A DNA stretch of 64,000 nucleotides from Arsukibacterium sp. GTDB lineage: Bacteria > Pseudomonadota > Gammaproteobacteria > Enterobacterales > Alteromonadaceae. The notes under the pieces were generated by a model. The model was not told the origin of the DNA, did not search any database, and was given only the letters and a program-made list of their open reading frames with translations. Location of the stretch: the NCBI RefSeq assembly GCF_018402695.1, contig NZ_JAGYIM010000008.1:62001-126000 (forward strand). Direction: 5' to 3'. Below are positions 28,213-37,839 of the stretch, in pieces. The translations under genes and the position numbers were made by a program. How positions within the stretch are numbered: position 1 is the first letter of the stretch; each line of letters begins with the position of its first letter.

Positions 28213-28296
28213 ACATTTAAGCCAGCCAATTGCTGGTTTTTTTGTCTCTGCAATTCAGTTACAGTGGTGAGCTATTGTCGTCGTTAAGAGTCAGCC

Positions 28297-29769
28297 ATGC
28301 CCCAAACGCCATCTTGCTTTACTGTTGAGCATACTTATAAACAGTTACCTGCTGCGCTCTATGCCCTATGTCAGCCAACAGCAGTTGCTGCCCCCGAGTG
28401 GCTGGCGTTTAATCAGCCACTGGCCGAGGAACTTAGCTTACCTGAACGTTACCATGCAACTGACCAGGGCTTGCAACTTTTTGCCGGCAACATTGTAGCT
28501 GATTGGTGTCAACCATTGGCACAGGCCTATGCCGGTCATCAGTTTGCTAACTATGTACCACGGCTGGGTGATGGCCGGGCGTTGTTGCTGGCTGAAGTGA
28601 TCAGCCGTTCGGGCCAGCGTTATGATTTGCAGTTAAAAGGCGCCGGCCCTACCCCCTTTTCGCGTGGAGGTGATGGCCGCTCACCGTTGGGTCCGGTTAT
28701 TCGTGAATATCTGGTTAGTGAAGCCATGCATGCCTTGGGCGTGCCGACTACCCGGGCACTTGCTGCAGTCAGTAGCGGTGAGATGGTATACCGGGACGAA
28801 CCACAACCAGGTGCTATTCTTACCCGGGTGGCGAAAAGTCATATCCGGATAGGTACTTTTCAGTATGTTGCCTCATGCAACGACCGTCAGTTGCTTAACG
28901 ATTTTACTGATTACGTTATCGCCCGCCACTACCCGCAGTGTGCAGCACAACCACAGCCTTACCTGGCACTACTGACAGCCATTATTGCCGCTCAGGCAGC
29001 CACAGTGGCACATTGGATGAGTCTTGGCTTCATTCACGGTGTTATGAACACAGATAATATGACAATCAGCGGTGAGACAATTGATTATGGCCCTTGTGCA
29101 TTTATGGAAGCGTATGATGAGAAAACGGTATTCAGTGCTATTGACCGGCGGGGCCGCTATGCCTATGGCAACCAACCCGCTGTGGCCCAATGGAATTTAA
29201 CCCGGCTGGCTGAAACATTACTGCCGTTACTGAACGCTGATCAGCCTGCAGCTATCCGGTTGGCTACAGCGGCGCTGGAAAACTTTAGCCAGCAGTATCA
29301 GCAAAATTACCAGCAAAGAATGGCCACTAAGTTGGGCATTACCCACCCAGCACAAGATGACGAGCGACTTATCAACGATTTGCTGCAGTTATTACAGCAG
29401 GATCAAATCGATTTCAGCCAGTTTTTCAACCAGCTTAGTCAACTTGATCCGGCAAAAGCCGGAGAATTGTTTAGTGATAAAATTAGCTGGCAAAACTGGA
29501 TGCAACGCTGGCAGGCGCGCGTAGGCGAGCAGAGTTTAACGACTGGGCAACGAGTAAGTATTATGCAACAGGTTAACCCGGTGCTTATTCCCCGTAATCA
29601 TCTGGTACAGCAAGCCATTGAGCAAGTTACCCGGCACGGCGATCTCACTTTATTTAATCAGTTAAAACAGGCCTGGCTAAAACCCTTTGCTACTAATCCG
29701 GCTTATCTGGCGTTTAGCCAGCCTGCCACTGAAGACGAACGGGTCCAACGGACATTTTGCGGTACTTAA
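28297..29769 (+). CDS. selO: SelO family protein adenylyltransferase
   Basis: SelO (YdiU) is a pseudokinase-fold enzyme that transfers AMP to protein Ser/Thr/Tyr residues and takes part in redox stress responses. The protein is 490 residues. Conserved motifs are YAGHQF, RLGDGRA, the nucleotide-binding LKGAGPTPFSRGGDGRS, and HGVMNTDNMTISGETIDYGPC with the metal-binding Asn/Asp pair. It ends FCGT, the short Cys-bearing tail of bacterial members rather than a selenocysteine. It stands alone after the tRNA and its decayed copy. AAGAG lies upstream of the ATG. Confidence 0.93.
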   Translation: MPQTPSCFTVEHTYKQLPAALYALCQPTAVAAPEWLAFNQPLAEELSLPERYHATDQGLQLFAGNIVADWCQPLAQAYAGHQFANYVPRLGDGRALLLAEVISRSGQRYDLQLKGAGPTPFSRGGDGRSPLGPVIREYLVSEAMHALGVPTTRALAAVSSGEMVYRDEPQPGAILTRVAKSHIRIGTFQYVASCNDRQLLNDFTDYVIARHYPQCAAQPQPYLALLTAIIAAQAATVAHWMSLGFIHGVMNTDNMTISGETIDYGPCAFMEAYDEKTVFSAIDRRGRYAYGNQPAVAQWNLTRLAETLLPLLNADQPAAIRLATAALENFSQQYQQNYQQRMATKLGITHPAQDDERLINDLLQLLQQDQIDFSQFFNQLSQLDPAKAGELFSDKISWQNWMQRWQARVGEQSLTTGQRVSIMQQVNPVLIPRNHLVQQAIEQVTRHGDLTLFNQLKQAWLKPFATNPAYLAFSQPATEDERVQRTFCGT

Positions 29770-29906
29770 CAAGGGTATTGGCAGGTTAACATCAGCTGTT
29801 GTAAGGCCGCTTTGACGCGACCAGTCATAAATGTTTAATCTTATTTTCATGGGGATGTCATCTTTAAAGCCTGTAATGGCAGCAGGTTTCGCCAGAGATA
29901 TGACTG

Positions 29907-30443
29907 ATGAATACACTGCAAAAACTGACTTTACTCGATACCAGGCTGTTTTTTCAGGTTAATCTTATCGGCCAGTTACCCTCGGTTAAACGGCTTAGTC
30001 TGGGCTTATCCCGTTGTGGTGATGGGCCTTTGTATCTTATTATTGCCTTATTATTGTGGCAGTTTGATTTAACCAGGGGCAATCAGTTTATTCAACATGC
30101 GTTACTGGCATTTGCAATAGAGCTGCCTTTATATTTGCTACTGAAAAATGCTATCCAACGTGAGCGGCCTAAAGGCCCGTTACATCATGGCTGGGCCCCC
30201 GGGATCAGACCGTCTGATCGCTTCAGTTTCCCGTCAGGCCATACTGCCGCGGCCTTTATGTTTGCCTGGCTCCTGGCCGCGTATTACCCTGAATATACCG
30301 CTTATTATTTGTTAATGGCGGCGGGCATCGGCCTGTCAAGAGTGCTACTGGGTGTGCACTACCCCACAGATATTCTGGCGGGTGTCAGTCTTGGCAGTGC
30401 GGTTGCGTTAGTCGTACTGAACAGTGGTGTTAGCACACTATGA
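29907..30443 (+). CDS. PAP2-family membrane phosphatase
   Basis: This 178-residue inner-membrane protein has about five hydrophobic segments and the complete PAP2 signature: KNAIQRERP, PSGHTAAAF and SRVLLGVHYPTD with the catalytic His. Such enzymes dephosphorylate lipid phosphates or undecaprenyl pyrophosphate at the periplasmic face. The glycosyltransferase gene begins 16 nt downstream, so the two are probably co-transcribed and may act on the same lipid-linked glycan. The exact substrate is not inferable. Confidence 0.88.
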   Translation: MNTLQKLTLLDTRLFFQVNLIGQLPSVKRLSLGLSRCGDGPLYLIIALLLWQFDLTRGNQFIQHALLAFAIELPLYLLLKNAIQRERPKGPLHHGWAPGIRPSDRFSFPSGHTAAAFMFAWLLAAYYPEYTAYYLLMAAGIGLSRVLLGVHYPTDILAGVSLGSAVALVVLNSGVSTL

Positions 30444-30459
30444 CGACAGTAATTTATAA

Positions 30460-31497
30460 ATGAAAATACTTTACGGCGTGCAGGCCACCGGCAATGGCCA
30501 TATTACCCGGGCCAGAGCCTTATTACCTGCTTTACAACAAAACGGAATTGAAGTTGATTTTCTGTTCAGTGGCCGGCGCCAAAGCGAGTTGTTTGATATG
30601 GACATGTTTGGTGATTATCGCTTCGCCAGCGGCTTTACGTTCGCTTCAGCCGATGGCAAAGTGCGTAAACTTGCCACAGTGCGGCAGTTGCAACCTGTGC
30701 AGTTTTGCCGTGACGTCAGACAGTTAGATTTATCAGCTTATGATCTGGTATTGACTGATTTTGAACCGGTAACTGCCTGGGCGGCAAAACGTCAGAATAA
30801 GCTCGCTGTCGGACTGGCACGGCAGTATTCATTAAGGTATCCGCTGGCGGGGCGTCAGTCGGCAAATTGGTTAAAATCGGCGGTCTGTGCATTTGCGCCA
30901 GCCAACCTGATGCTTGGGGTGCACTGGCAACCAGAATTCCCTGACTTGTTACCACCCCTGCTTACTCCTGCTAAAGTACTGTCAGGCAATACCAACAAGG
31001 ATATGCACTCTCCATTTATACTGGTTTACTTACCATTTGAACAAAACGCAAAGATTATTAACTGGTTAAAACAATGCCCAAGCTGGCATTTTAAACTCTA
31101 CACCAACGTTAAAGAGTTATACACCGAGGACAATGTGACTATTCTGCCGCTAAGCCGCAGTGGCTTCCCCACAGATTTACAGCGGTGCAGCGGGGTCATT
31201 TGTAACAGCGGTTTTGGCTTATGCAGTGAAGCGCTGATTGCTGGCAAAAAATTACTGGTAAAGCCGCTGCAAGGCCAGATTGAGCAGGCATATAATACCT
31301 ATACCCTGTTAAAAATGGGCAAGGCTGAACAATTTCATCATTTTACCCCTGAACCCCTGCTAAACTGGCTCTATAAGCCCGCAGTTGAACCTTATCCTTT
31401 ACCCGACCCTGCAATAGCTATTGCCGGCTGGTTAAAAAAAGGCTGTTCGACATCAGTAACGACGTTAGCAGCGTCAATCTGGCAGCAACAGCACTGA
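30460..31497 (+). CDS. MJ1255/VC2487-type glycosyltransferase
   Basis: This 345-residue protein has a two-domain GT-B layout. The N-terminal half starts MKILYGVQATGNGHITRARALLPAL, a glycine-rich loop like MurG/UGT donors. The C-terminal half has SGVICNSGFGLCSEALIAGKKLLVKPLQGQIEQ, the typical nucleotide-sugar-binding region. It resembles a conserved bacterial/archaeal family of undefined acceptor, often called MJ1255/VC2487. No membrane segments are seen; it would work at the cytoplasmic membrane face. It follows the PAP2 gene closely and its stop is 1 nt from the convergent rmuC stop. Confidence 0.8.
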   Translation: MKILYGVQATGNGHITRARALLPALQQNGIEVDFLFSGRRQSELFDMDMFGDYRFASGFTFASADGKVRKLATVRQLQPVQFCRDVRQLDLSAYDLVLTDFEPVTAWAAKRQNKLAVGLARQYSLRYPLAGRQSANWLKSAVCAFAPANLMLGVHWQPEFPDLLPPLLTPAKVLSGNTNKDMHSPFILVYLPFEQNAKIINWLKQCPSWHFKLYTNVKELYTEDNVTILPLSRSGFPTDLQRCSGVICNSGFGLCSEALIAGKKLLVKPLQGQIEQAYNTYTLLKMGKAEQFHHFTPEPLLNWLYKPAVEPYPLPDPAIAIAGWLKKGCSTSVTTLAASIWQQQH

Positions 31498-31498
31498 A

Positions 31499-32839
31499 TT
31501 AATCACCGCCCGTAGTGCTGATATCCAATTCAAGCCGGGCTCGCTCTACCAGTTCCTGATCTAACTCTGTTTTCACGGCAACACCCAAATCTTTGAATTC
31601 TGCAGCCTGCTTGATCAGGTTGCCTTTTCCGGTAACCAGCTGCCCCAGAGCTTTATCATAACTCTCCCGCGCCTTATCAAGCTGCCTGCCAACACCCTGC
31701 ATACTATCGAGGAAGGTTTTCAGCTTCTGGTAGAACTTTTCAGCCCGGTTAGCCAGTTCTGCGGTATGTTTGTTTTGGTCTTCAAAGCGCCACAGTTGCC
31801 GGACAATATTCAGGCTGGTTAATAGGGTTGTTGGTGTGGTCACCAGAATATTCCGATCAAGTGCCTGCTGAAACAACTGACTGTCATGTTGCAGTGCCGC
31901 TACGTAGGCTGATTCTATCGGAATAAACATAAACACCACTTCCGGAGAATTCAGCCCTGCTATCTGGTAGTAGCTTTTGTCAGCTAACTCTGTTATCCGA
32001 TCTTTTACCGCACTGATATGCGCTTTTAAAGCAATAAGTCTTGTACTATCATCTTCAGCATTAACGTACCGGGTATAGGCAGATAGCGACGTTTTCGCAT
32101 CAATAATTAAGTGCTTCCCCTGAGGCAGGAAAATAACAACATCTGGCCGCTGCCGGCCACTGTCTGTACTGAAACTGGCCTCCCGCTGGTAATCTTTACC
32201 AGCCCGCAGGCCGCTGTTATCCAGCACATTTTCCAGCATTAACTCGCCCCAGTTACCCTGCACTTTGCGCTCGCCCTGTAAGGCTTTGCTAAGTTGGCTG
32301 GCTTCAGCAGTTATTTGCTGATTAAGAGCCTGCAATTGTTTTAATTCTGATTTCAGTTCAGAGCGCTGTTTGGTTTCTTCAGTGTGCAACAGCTCGACCT
32401 TTTGTCTGAAGCCCTGCATATCCTGATGTAACGGCGTGAGCAGCTGGCGCATGCTTTCCTGATTCTGGCTTTTAAACACTTCACCTTTGCGCTCTAGAAT
32501 ATCATTGGCCAGTAATTCAAACTCTTGCTTTAACGCAGCTTTGTTTTGCTGTAAAAGCAGTAACTGCTCGTCAAAATGCCGTTGTTTTTCCTGTAAGGTA
32601 CTGCCTAATCTGGCGTGTTCTACTGCTAATTGCTGGTGCTGTTGTTGCAGCTGGGAGTGCTGTAACTGCAATTGCTGATATTGTTGCTGCCATAACTGGC
32701 TTTGGTTATCACTTTTAGCAAGACTTAACTGCTGCTCCCGCTGACGCCTTTGCAGGTTCGCTATAACAATTAATAGTGCCAATAGAATCAACGCCAGAGC
32801 CATTAGGGCTAAGTTGAAAGGCGTAAGTTGAAAATCCAT
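31499..32839 (-). CDS. rmuC: RmuC family DNA-recombination protein
   Basis: This 446-residue protein has one N-terminal membrane anchor (about residues 8-30), a Gln-rich coiled coil (about 30-140) and a C-terminal RmuC domain with GNWGELMLENVLDNSGL, DVVIFLPQGKHLIIDAKTSL and FMFIPIESAY, a PD-(D/E)xK-like nuclease fold. In E. coli RmuC limits inversion at short inverted repeats and has been linked to defence against foreign DNA. It is a single gene on the minus strand, upstream neighbour the GGDEF gene. Confidence 0.93.
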   Translation of the reverse strand: MDFQLTPFNLALMALALILLALLIVIANLQRRQREQQLSLAKSDNQSQLWQQQYQQLQLQHSQLQQQHQQLAVEHARLGSTLQEKQRHFDEQLLLLQQNKAALKQEFELLANDILERKGEVFKSQNQESMRQLLTPLHQDMQGFRQKVELLHTEETKQRSELKSELKQLQALNQQITAEASQLSKALQGERKVQGNWGELMLENVLDNSGLRAGKDYQREASFSTDSGRQRPDVVIFLPQGKHLIIDAKTSLSAYTRYVNAEDDSTRLIALKAHISAVKDRITELADKSYYQIAGLNSPEVVFMFIPIESAYVAALQHDSQLFQQALDRNILVTTPTTLLTSLNIVRQLWRFEDQNKHTAELANRAEKFYQKLKTFLDSMQGVGRQLDKARESYDKALGQLVTGKGNLIKQAAEFKDLGVAVKTELDQELVERARLELDISTTGGD

Positions 32840-32896
32840 AATTAAACAGCCTGTAATAATATTTGGTTACGCGTATCAGATTGCAGGTCTGAAGTA

Positions 32897-33952
32897 TTAC
32901 ATTTCTACCCGGTTCCGCCCCTTTCCTTTCGCCCGGTATAAGGCGTCGTCAGCCCGTTTCAGAATTGTATTGGCATCATCATCGCGGATAAAACTTGCTA
33001 CACCCAAACTTACGGTTAATTGTTTGCCATGGGCAAACTCAAACTCGGCAACTGCTGCTCTGATCCGCTCAGCTAATAACTTTGCACCGCTAATATCAGT
33101 ATGAGGACAAATAATCAAAAACTCCTCACCACCCCAGCGCCCTGCTACGTCGAGTTCACGGCAATGTTGCAACATAATACCCGCAAATGACATTAACACC
33201 TGATCCCCGGCCATATGACCAAAGTTATCATTTATTGATTTGAAAAAATCCAGATCCGCCAGAATGACACTAAACGGGCTCTGGTGTCGGATAGAGCGGG
33301 CTATTTCCTGACTTAAGATATCATCCAACTTACTTCGGTTATACAAACCGGTCAGTGTATCAGTAATTGATAAACGCTGAAGTTGCCGGTGTTGTGTTGC
33401 CAGCGCCCTTAGCACCTCATTACGGCTTACCTCATAGTAGTGTACTAATAAAACCAGGCAAAGTGAGGCCAGGCTAACATTTAACAGAGATTCAACAGTG
33501 AAACTAGCTGCTGGCCATGTCGAGGAACGCCACGCCAGCAACAGAGTGAGCAAACCTAAAAATAAGGCGGTAGCCACTAATCCGCGTTGACGTCCTAACA
33601 GGAAAAACGCTAGAGGTGGAAAGATACAAAGCCAGTAAAGGGAATAAAAGTTGGGAGCCGCGAAGCATAGATAGCCTAATAAAAACCCGCCAAGCAGCAT
33701 CACCGTATGGTTAGCGCCTTGTCGCACATCGCTGGATAATTGAAAACGTCTTAATAGCGTTGCAGCCAGCGCAGCCCCTAAAAAATCCAGTAGAGCAACA
33801 CTATATAATTCAAAAAAAGCCAAGTTTATAAAGAAAAAGAAAGTAAAGATAACAACCATGCCAAGTAGCATGCCGTTAATCAGATAAACCTGCCGATACT
33901 CAGGATCAGTGGGTTTAAACTGGCGATTATTGGTTATAAAGTGTTTTAGCAC
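32897..33952 (-). CDS. Membrane diguanylate cyclase (GGDEF domain)
   Basis: This 351-residue protein has about six hydrophobic segments between residues 28 and 175 and a C-terminal GGDEF domain (about 190-351). The active-site motif is GGEEF, and the product-inhibition I-site RxxD (RELD) lies five residues before it, so it should make cyclic di-GMP with feedback control. The conserved LADLDFFKSINDNFGH metal-binding stretch is present. The membrane part could sense a small ligand or the membrane state but matches no named MASE domain that I recognise. It is monocistronic. Confidence 0.9.
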   Translation of the reverse strand: MLKHFITNNRQFKPTDPEYRQVYLINGMLLGMVVIFTFFFFINLAFFELYSVALLDFLGAALAATLLRRFQLSSDVRQGANHTVMLLGGFLLGYLCFAAPNFYSLYWLCIFPPLAFFLLGRQRGLVATALFLGLLTLLLAWRSSTWPAASFTVESLLNVSLASLCLVLLVHYYEVSRNEVLRALATQHRQLQRLSITDTLTGLYNRSKLDDILSQEIARSIRHQSPFSVILADLDFFKSINDNFGHMAGDQVLMSFAGIMLQHCRELDVAGRWGGEEFLIICPHTDISGAKLLAERIRAAVAEFEFAHGKQLTVSLGVASFIRDDDANTILKRADDALYRAKGKGRNRVEM

Positions 33953-34051
33953 CTAAGCCTCTGCCAAGTGATTACCAATGCATGATAATCGATACACTAA
34001 CATCTAACAACGCACCATTTTAACGGAGCAAACTCTGATCGTTGAACCTTG

Positions 34052-35296
34052 TCAGTTAATTATCGCTAAATATAAACTGCGGCCACTTAATAATAATGTC
34101 AGTAGCCATACTACTGCCGCAACACTATTCTGACGAACTGTGTTGCGGTATTCTCCCATTATCGACGAATTCACAGCTAACAATAAAGTTAAGCTGATTA
34201 CCGGTAATAAAATGCCATTGGCAACCTGAGCAAACCAAATTATTGCCAGTGGTTTAATACCCGCTGAGGATAACAGAACTCCAATCAGGATTATTAGTAA
34301 CCAACAGGCCCTGAAGCGGCCTGGTGTCAACGGGAATAAACCATTCAGAGCATAAGCTGCAGCCAGTGGTGCGGTTATGGCTGAACTTAAACCTGCCGCT
34401 AACAACCCCGCGCCCATTAACCAAACTGCAGCTTCCCCTGCCAGGGGTTGCAAGGACTGTGCTAAGTCTGCAGCACTGTTAATACTTTGCTCACGCCCAA
34501 AAAACGCCGCAGCAGCGGTAGACAAGATAGCAATGGAAATAAGTCCACCCAGCGGAATGGCGGTACGAATATCGGCATTAGAAAGAGCAAGTTGCCGGTG
34601 TTTATCTGATTCTGATCCCTGCCACTTTCGGGCACTGGCTGCAGCATGCAGGAAAAGCGAGTAAGGCACTACGGTAGTCCCTACCAGTGCAATTACAGAT
34701 AAGATGGCACCATCAGGCAACGACGGCTTTAGTAAGCCACTAAATAACGCCGGATAATCAGGTTTGGTTAAAAACAACGTTATTAAAAAAGCCAGGCTCA
34801 TTAACAATACCAGGCCAACAAGGCAACGTTCTAACAATGCGTAATTGCGTTGCCATAATATGCCAGTGGCAACCAGACCGATTAACAACGCCCATGGATT
34901 TGCCAACCCTGCTGCCCGCAGTGCAGTAACCGGCCAGCTATCTTGCCATAAAGCGTCAGCCCCCATACTGGCACCGCTGATGTTTCCACCCTGATAGGCA
35001 CTATTGCCCACAACAATTGCAGACACAATCAGCAGCATTAATGGATACTTCAGCCATGGATTTTTGAAAATGTGCCGGATATTTTCACCAAGCCCCTGGC
35101 CAGTAACAATGCCAAGCCGGGCGGCCATTTCCTGCAGGACCATAGTGGCAAACACCGAAAATAGCAGCGCCCAGAGCAACGCGTAACCAAAATTAGCTCC
35201 TGCCAGCGAGGCACTGATAACGGTGCCAGGGCCTATAAAAGCAGCAGTGACCAGGGTCGCAGGTCCGAAGGTGAAAATTGGTGGTTTTGTTGTCAT
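34052..35296 (-). CDS. Nramp-family transporter lacking canonical metal ligands
   Basis: This protein of about 414 residues has some 11 hydrophobic helices and the Nramp fold: FGPATLVTAAFIGPGTV in helix 1 and GTTVVPYSLFLHAAAS in helix 6. The helix-1 metal motif DPGN of MntH/Nramp is here GPGT (22-25), and the helix-6 MPH is VPY (210-212). The residues that ligate Mn2+ and Fe2+ are therefore missing. It may carry Mg2+, another ion or an organic substrate, as in divergent Nramp-related clades. I start at the ATG at 35296; a TTG at 35302 is in frame. No riboswitch or Fur/MntR site is recognised upstream. Confidence 0.8.
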   Translation of the reverse strand: MTTKPPIFTFGPATLVTAAFIGPGTVISASLAGANFGYALLWALLFSVFATMVLQEMAARLGIVTGQGLGENIRHIFKNPWLKYPLMLLIVSAIVVGNSAYQGGNISGASMGADALWQDSWPVTALRAAGLANPWALLIGLVATGILWQRNYALLERCLVGLVLLMSLAFLITLFLTKPDYPALFSGLLKPSLPDGAILSVIALVGTTVVPYSLFLHAAASARKWQGSESDKHRQLALSNADIRTAIPLGGLISIAILSTAAAAFFGREQSINSAADLAQSLQPLAGEAAVWLMGAGLLAAGLSSAITAPLAAAYALNGLFPLTPGRFRACWLLIILIGVLLSSAGIKPLAIIWFAQVANGILLPVISLTLLLAVNSSIMGEYRNTVRQNSVAAVVWLLTLLLSGRSLYLAIIN

Positions 35297-35484
35297 ATAC
35301 AACGTTTCACTTGCTTAAAATTATTATTCTGAGAGTAAAATGCAGTTGCAGTGTAGCGGCAGTAACTCATCGATGTCTATCGTACTTTACAGCACGCTAA
35401 TCTCAGCTGGCTGCACTTTATAATCATAACCGCTATACTGCAGGTGAAATACCGTTGTACGGCATATTTGCAGAGGTTGTTATT

Positions 35485-36318
35485 TTGTTCAGAAACAGGC
35501 AAAACAAGCTAGCAGTTTGGCTGCTTTGTGCTGTGCTTAGTAGCATAATGACTGCAGCGTCTTTTATTGCGAAGGCAGAAAACCCAGCCGTTTACAGTAA
35601 GCCGCAGGTAACTTTGCGCTTTTGTTATGAAGATAAGCAGCTATTACCCTACTACGCCGGAAACAGCTCGGCGGTGCCTGCTAACCCGGGCGCTACTATT
35701 GAGCATTTACAACAAACAATGGCAGAAATTGGTATTTCGCTGACGTTGGTCAGGATGCCATGGTTACGCTGTTTACAGCAATTGGCAGACAATCAGGTTG
35801 ACGCTCTGGTTGCTGCTTACACCCCTGAACGCGAGCACTACACAGTCTACCCCCGGGACGATGACGGTAACGCAGATCCCAGCAAAGCGATTAACACCAA
35901 TGCATTATGCCTGGCCCACCGTTTCGATACTGAACTGTCAGCCAAGATAGCGGACAGTGCGGCAGTATTGACCATCGCCCGACCACACGGCTACAGGCCA
36001 CTGCCGTTACCGGAACATGCTGTATTGGTGGGGGCTCATTCACCTGAACAAGCACTTGAGCTTGTGGTATCAGGTCGGGTCGATGCAACCACTGTAACCT
36101 GTCAGCTAAACGGCCTGGCAGCAAACCGGCAGGAAATTGACACCCTGCCCCTTGAAATACTACAACCACCGGTCTATTTCTCGGTTGGTTATTTAATGTT
36201 TAGTAAGCAATTTTATCAGCAATATCCGGCGATTGCAGAAAGCGTCTGGCAAGTATTACCCAAAACCCTGAACCGTGACCGTTACCTTGAGTATCTGGCA
36301 TACCCTCAGGGATTCTGA
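35485..36318 (+). CDS. Periplasmic solute-binding-like protein (SBP_bac_3 type)
   Basis: This protein of about 277 residues has a signal peptide (KLAVWLLCAVLSSIMTAASF, cleavage near AKA) and the layout of small periplasmic amino-acid-binding proteins: VTLRFCYED at the start, MPWLRCLQQLADNQVDALVAA in the first lobe and YFSVGYLMFSKQFYQQ near the end. No transporter genes are adjacent, so it may be an orphan receptor or enzyme-like domain rather than an ABC component. The start is probably TTG at 35485 with AGAGG about 8 nt upstream; another TTG at 35455 is also in frame. Confidence 0.7.
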   Translation: MFRNRQNKLAVWLLCAVLSSIMTAASFIAKAENPAVYSKPQVTLRFCYEDKQLLPYYAGNSSAVPANPGATIEHLQQTMAEIGISLTLVRMPWLRCLQQLADNQVDALVAAYTPEREHYTVYPRDDDGNADPSKAINTNALCLAHRFDTELSAKIADSAAVLTIARPHGYRPLPLPEHAVLVGAHSPEQALELVVSGRVDATTVTCQLNGLAANRQEIDTLPLEILQPPVYFSVGYLMFSKQFYQQYPAIAESVWQVLPKTLNRDRYLEYLAYPQGF

Positions 36319-36460
36319 TGCATTTTTTAGCGGCAGTTCAGCAACGGGGAATATCCGTTAACCGCAATTTTTACCTATCCAATCTAGTTTTAATATATTT
36401 AACATTATATTAGGTTAGCATTGGCAATATAAGTAACCGCATAGTGACGAGCATATTACG

Positions 36461-37744
36461 ATGAGTACCGTTTTAAAGAATTTAAACTGGATGTTGATAA
36501 CGGTGTTTTTACTGACGACTTCTGCGTGCAGTTTAAACGGTGCTGAACATCGGCAACAGCAAGTTGAACCCGTTATTATTCTTATTTCTCTGGACGGCTT
36601 CAGCCAGGAATATCTGGGAAAATACCCAGCCCCTCATATCGAACAATTAATCGCAGAGGGCACCGTTGCCGAGGCAATGCAACCTGCATTTCCAACGAAA
36701 ACCTTCCCTAATCACTACAGTATCGTTACCGGCTTATATCCAGGCAATCATGGAATTATTGAAAATAATATTTATGATGCAGATTTTGACGCAATATTCA
36801 GAATGAGTAAGCCAGAAGAGGTCACCCATCGTCGTTGGTGGCTGGGTGAACCTGTCTGGGTAACAGCTGAATTGCAGGGCATTAAAACCGGCACCTATTT
36901 TTATCCTGGCTCCGAAGCGGATATTAAAGGTGTCCGCCCCAGTTACTGGCGTGCTTATGACGGTACTATCAGTAATAGCGAGCGAGTGAGCTCGGTGCTG
37001 CAATGGTTATCCTTGCCGGTTACACAGCGCCCCGGCTTTCTAACGTTGTACTTCAGCACAATTGACGACGCAGGACATCGTTACGGGCCGAACTCAGAGC
37101 AGGTTAAATCTGCGGTGGCCGAGGTAGATCAAGCTATTGGTGAGTTAGTTGCCGGATTAAAACAACAGAATTTGTACGGCAAGGTCAATTTAATGCTGGT
37201 ATCTGATCATGGTATGGCCGAAGTGCCGCCAGAACAGGTGATTATTGTCGACAGTTTATTTGATACCAGCCAGGCTGCATTAACACTATGGACGCCGGAA
37301 ATTGTCTCTATCTTCCCAAAAGCCGGTCAGTTAGAAAGTATTTATCAGCAACTGAGCAGCGGTTTACCTGCCAGCGCTAAGGTGTATCGCAAGCAAGATT
37401 TACCAGAGCGCTGGCACTATCAGCAAAGCAAGCGGGTGGCGCCTTTACTTATCATTCCGGAACCAGGCTGGCGCCTGATGCAGCAAAGTCAGTATCAGCG
37501 CTGGCAAGCACGCGCTAACCGGCAAGCTGTAACCGGCAGCCATGGTTATGACAATATTGCGCCGCAAATGCAGGCGATATTTGTCGGTCATGGCCCTGCT
37601 TTTGCTAAGGGGAAAACGATATCGCCCTTTGCCAATATTGAGTTATACAATTTGATGTGCGCAATTTTAAATATTACGCCAGCTGAGAATGATGGCGATC
37701 CGGCGTGGGCCAGACAATTGTTACAGCTTAACCAGACACAATAA
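36461..37744 (+). CDS. Nucleotide pyrophosphatase/phosphodiesterase (NPP), exported
   Basis: This 427-residue alkaline-phosphatase-superfamily enzyme is of the type I phosphodiesterase/NPP family. Metal ligands and nucleophile are visible: Asp45 in ISLDGF, Thr81 in PTKTFPNHYS, STIDDAGHRYGP, SDHGMAE, and GSHGYDN. The N-terminus is an export signal that ends with LTTSACS, a possible lipobox with Cys23, though Thr at -3 is unusual. It would hydrolyse nucleotide or phospholipid-type phosphodiesters in the periplasm or at the surface. The PHB-depolymerase-like gene follows on the same strand. Confidence 0.9.
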   Translation: MSTVLKNLNWMLITVFLLTTSACSLNGAEHRQQQVEPVIILISLDGFSQEYLGKYPAPHIEQLIAEGTVAEAMQPAFPTKTFPNHYSIVTGLYPGNHGIIENNIYDADFDAIFRMSKPEEVTHRRWWLGEPVWVTAELQGIKTGTYFYPGSEADIKGVRPSYWRAYDGTISNSERVSSVLQWLSLPVTQRPGFLTLYFSTIDDAGHRYGPNSEQVKSAVAEVDQAIGELVAGLKQQNLYGKVNLMLVSDHGMAEVPPEQVIIVDSLFDTSQAALTLWTPEIVSIFPKAGQLESIYQQLSSGLPASAKVYRKQDLPERWHYQQSKRVAPLLIIPEPGWRLMQQSQYQRWQARANRQAVTGSHGYDNIAPQMQAIFVGHGPAFAKGKTISPFANIELYNLMCAILNITPAENDGDPAWARQLLQLNQTQ

Positions 37745-37839
37745 GCTGATAGGGCCAATACAATACTAAAGCGTTATTGATAACGAATGCGTTGCGTGCC
37801 AAGTTAATGCTGATAAGGCCAACAGATCGGAAAACTAAT

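Noticed and set aside
35297-35484. Riboswitch or metal-regulator site before the Nramp-like gene
   Set aside because: No conserved Mg2+ or Mn2+ riboswitch core, Fur box or MntR palindrome is visible.
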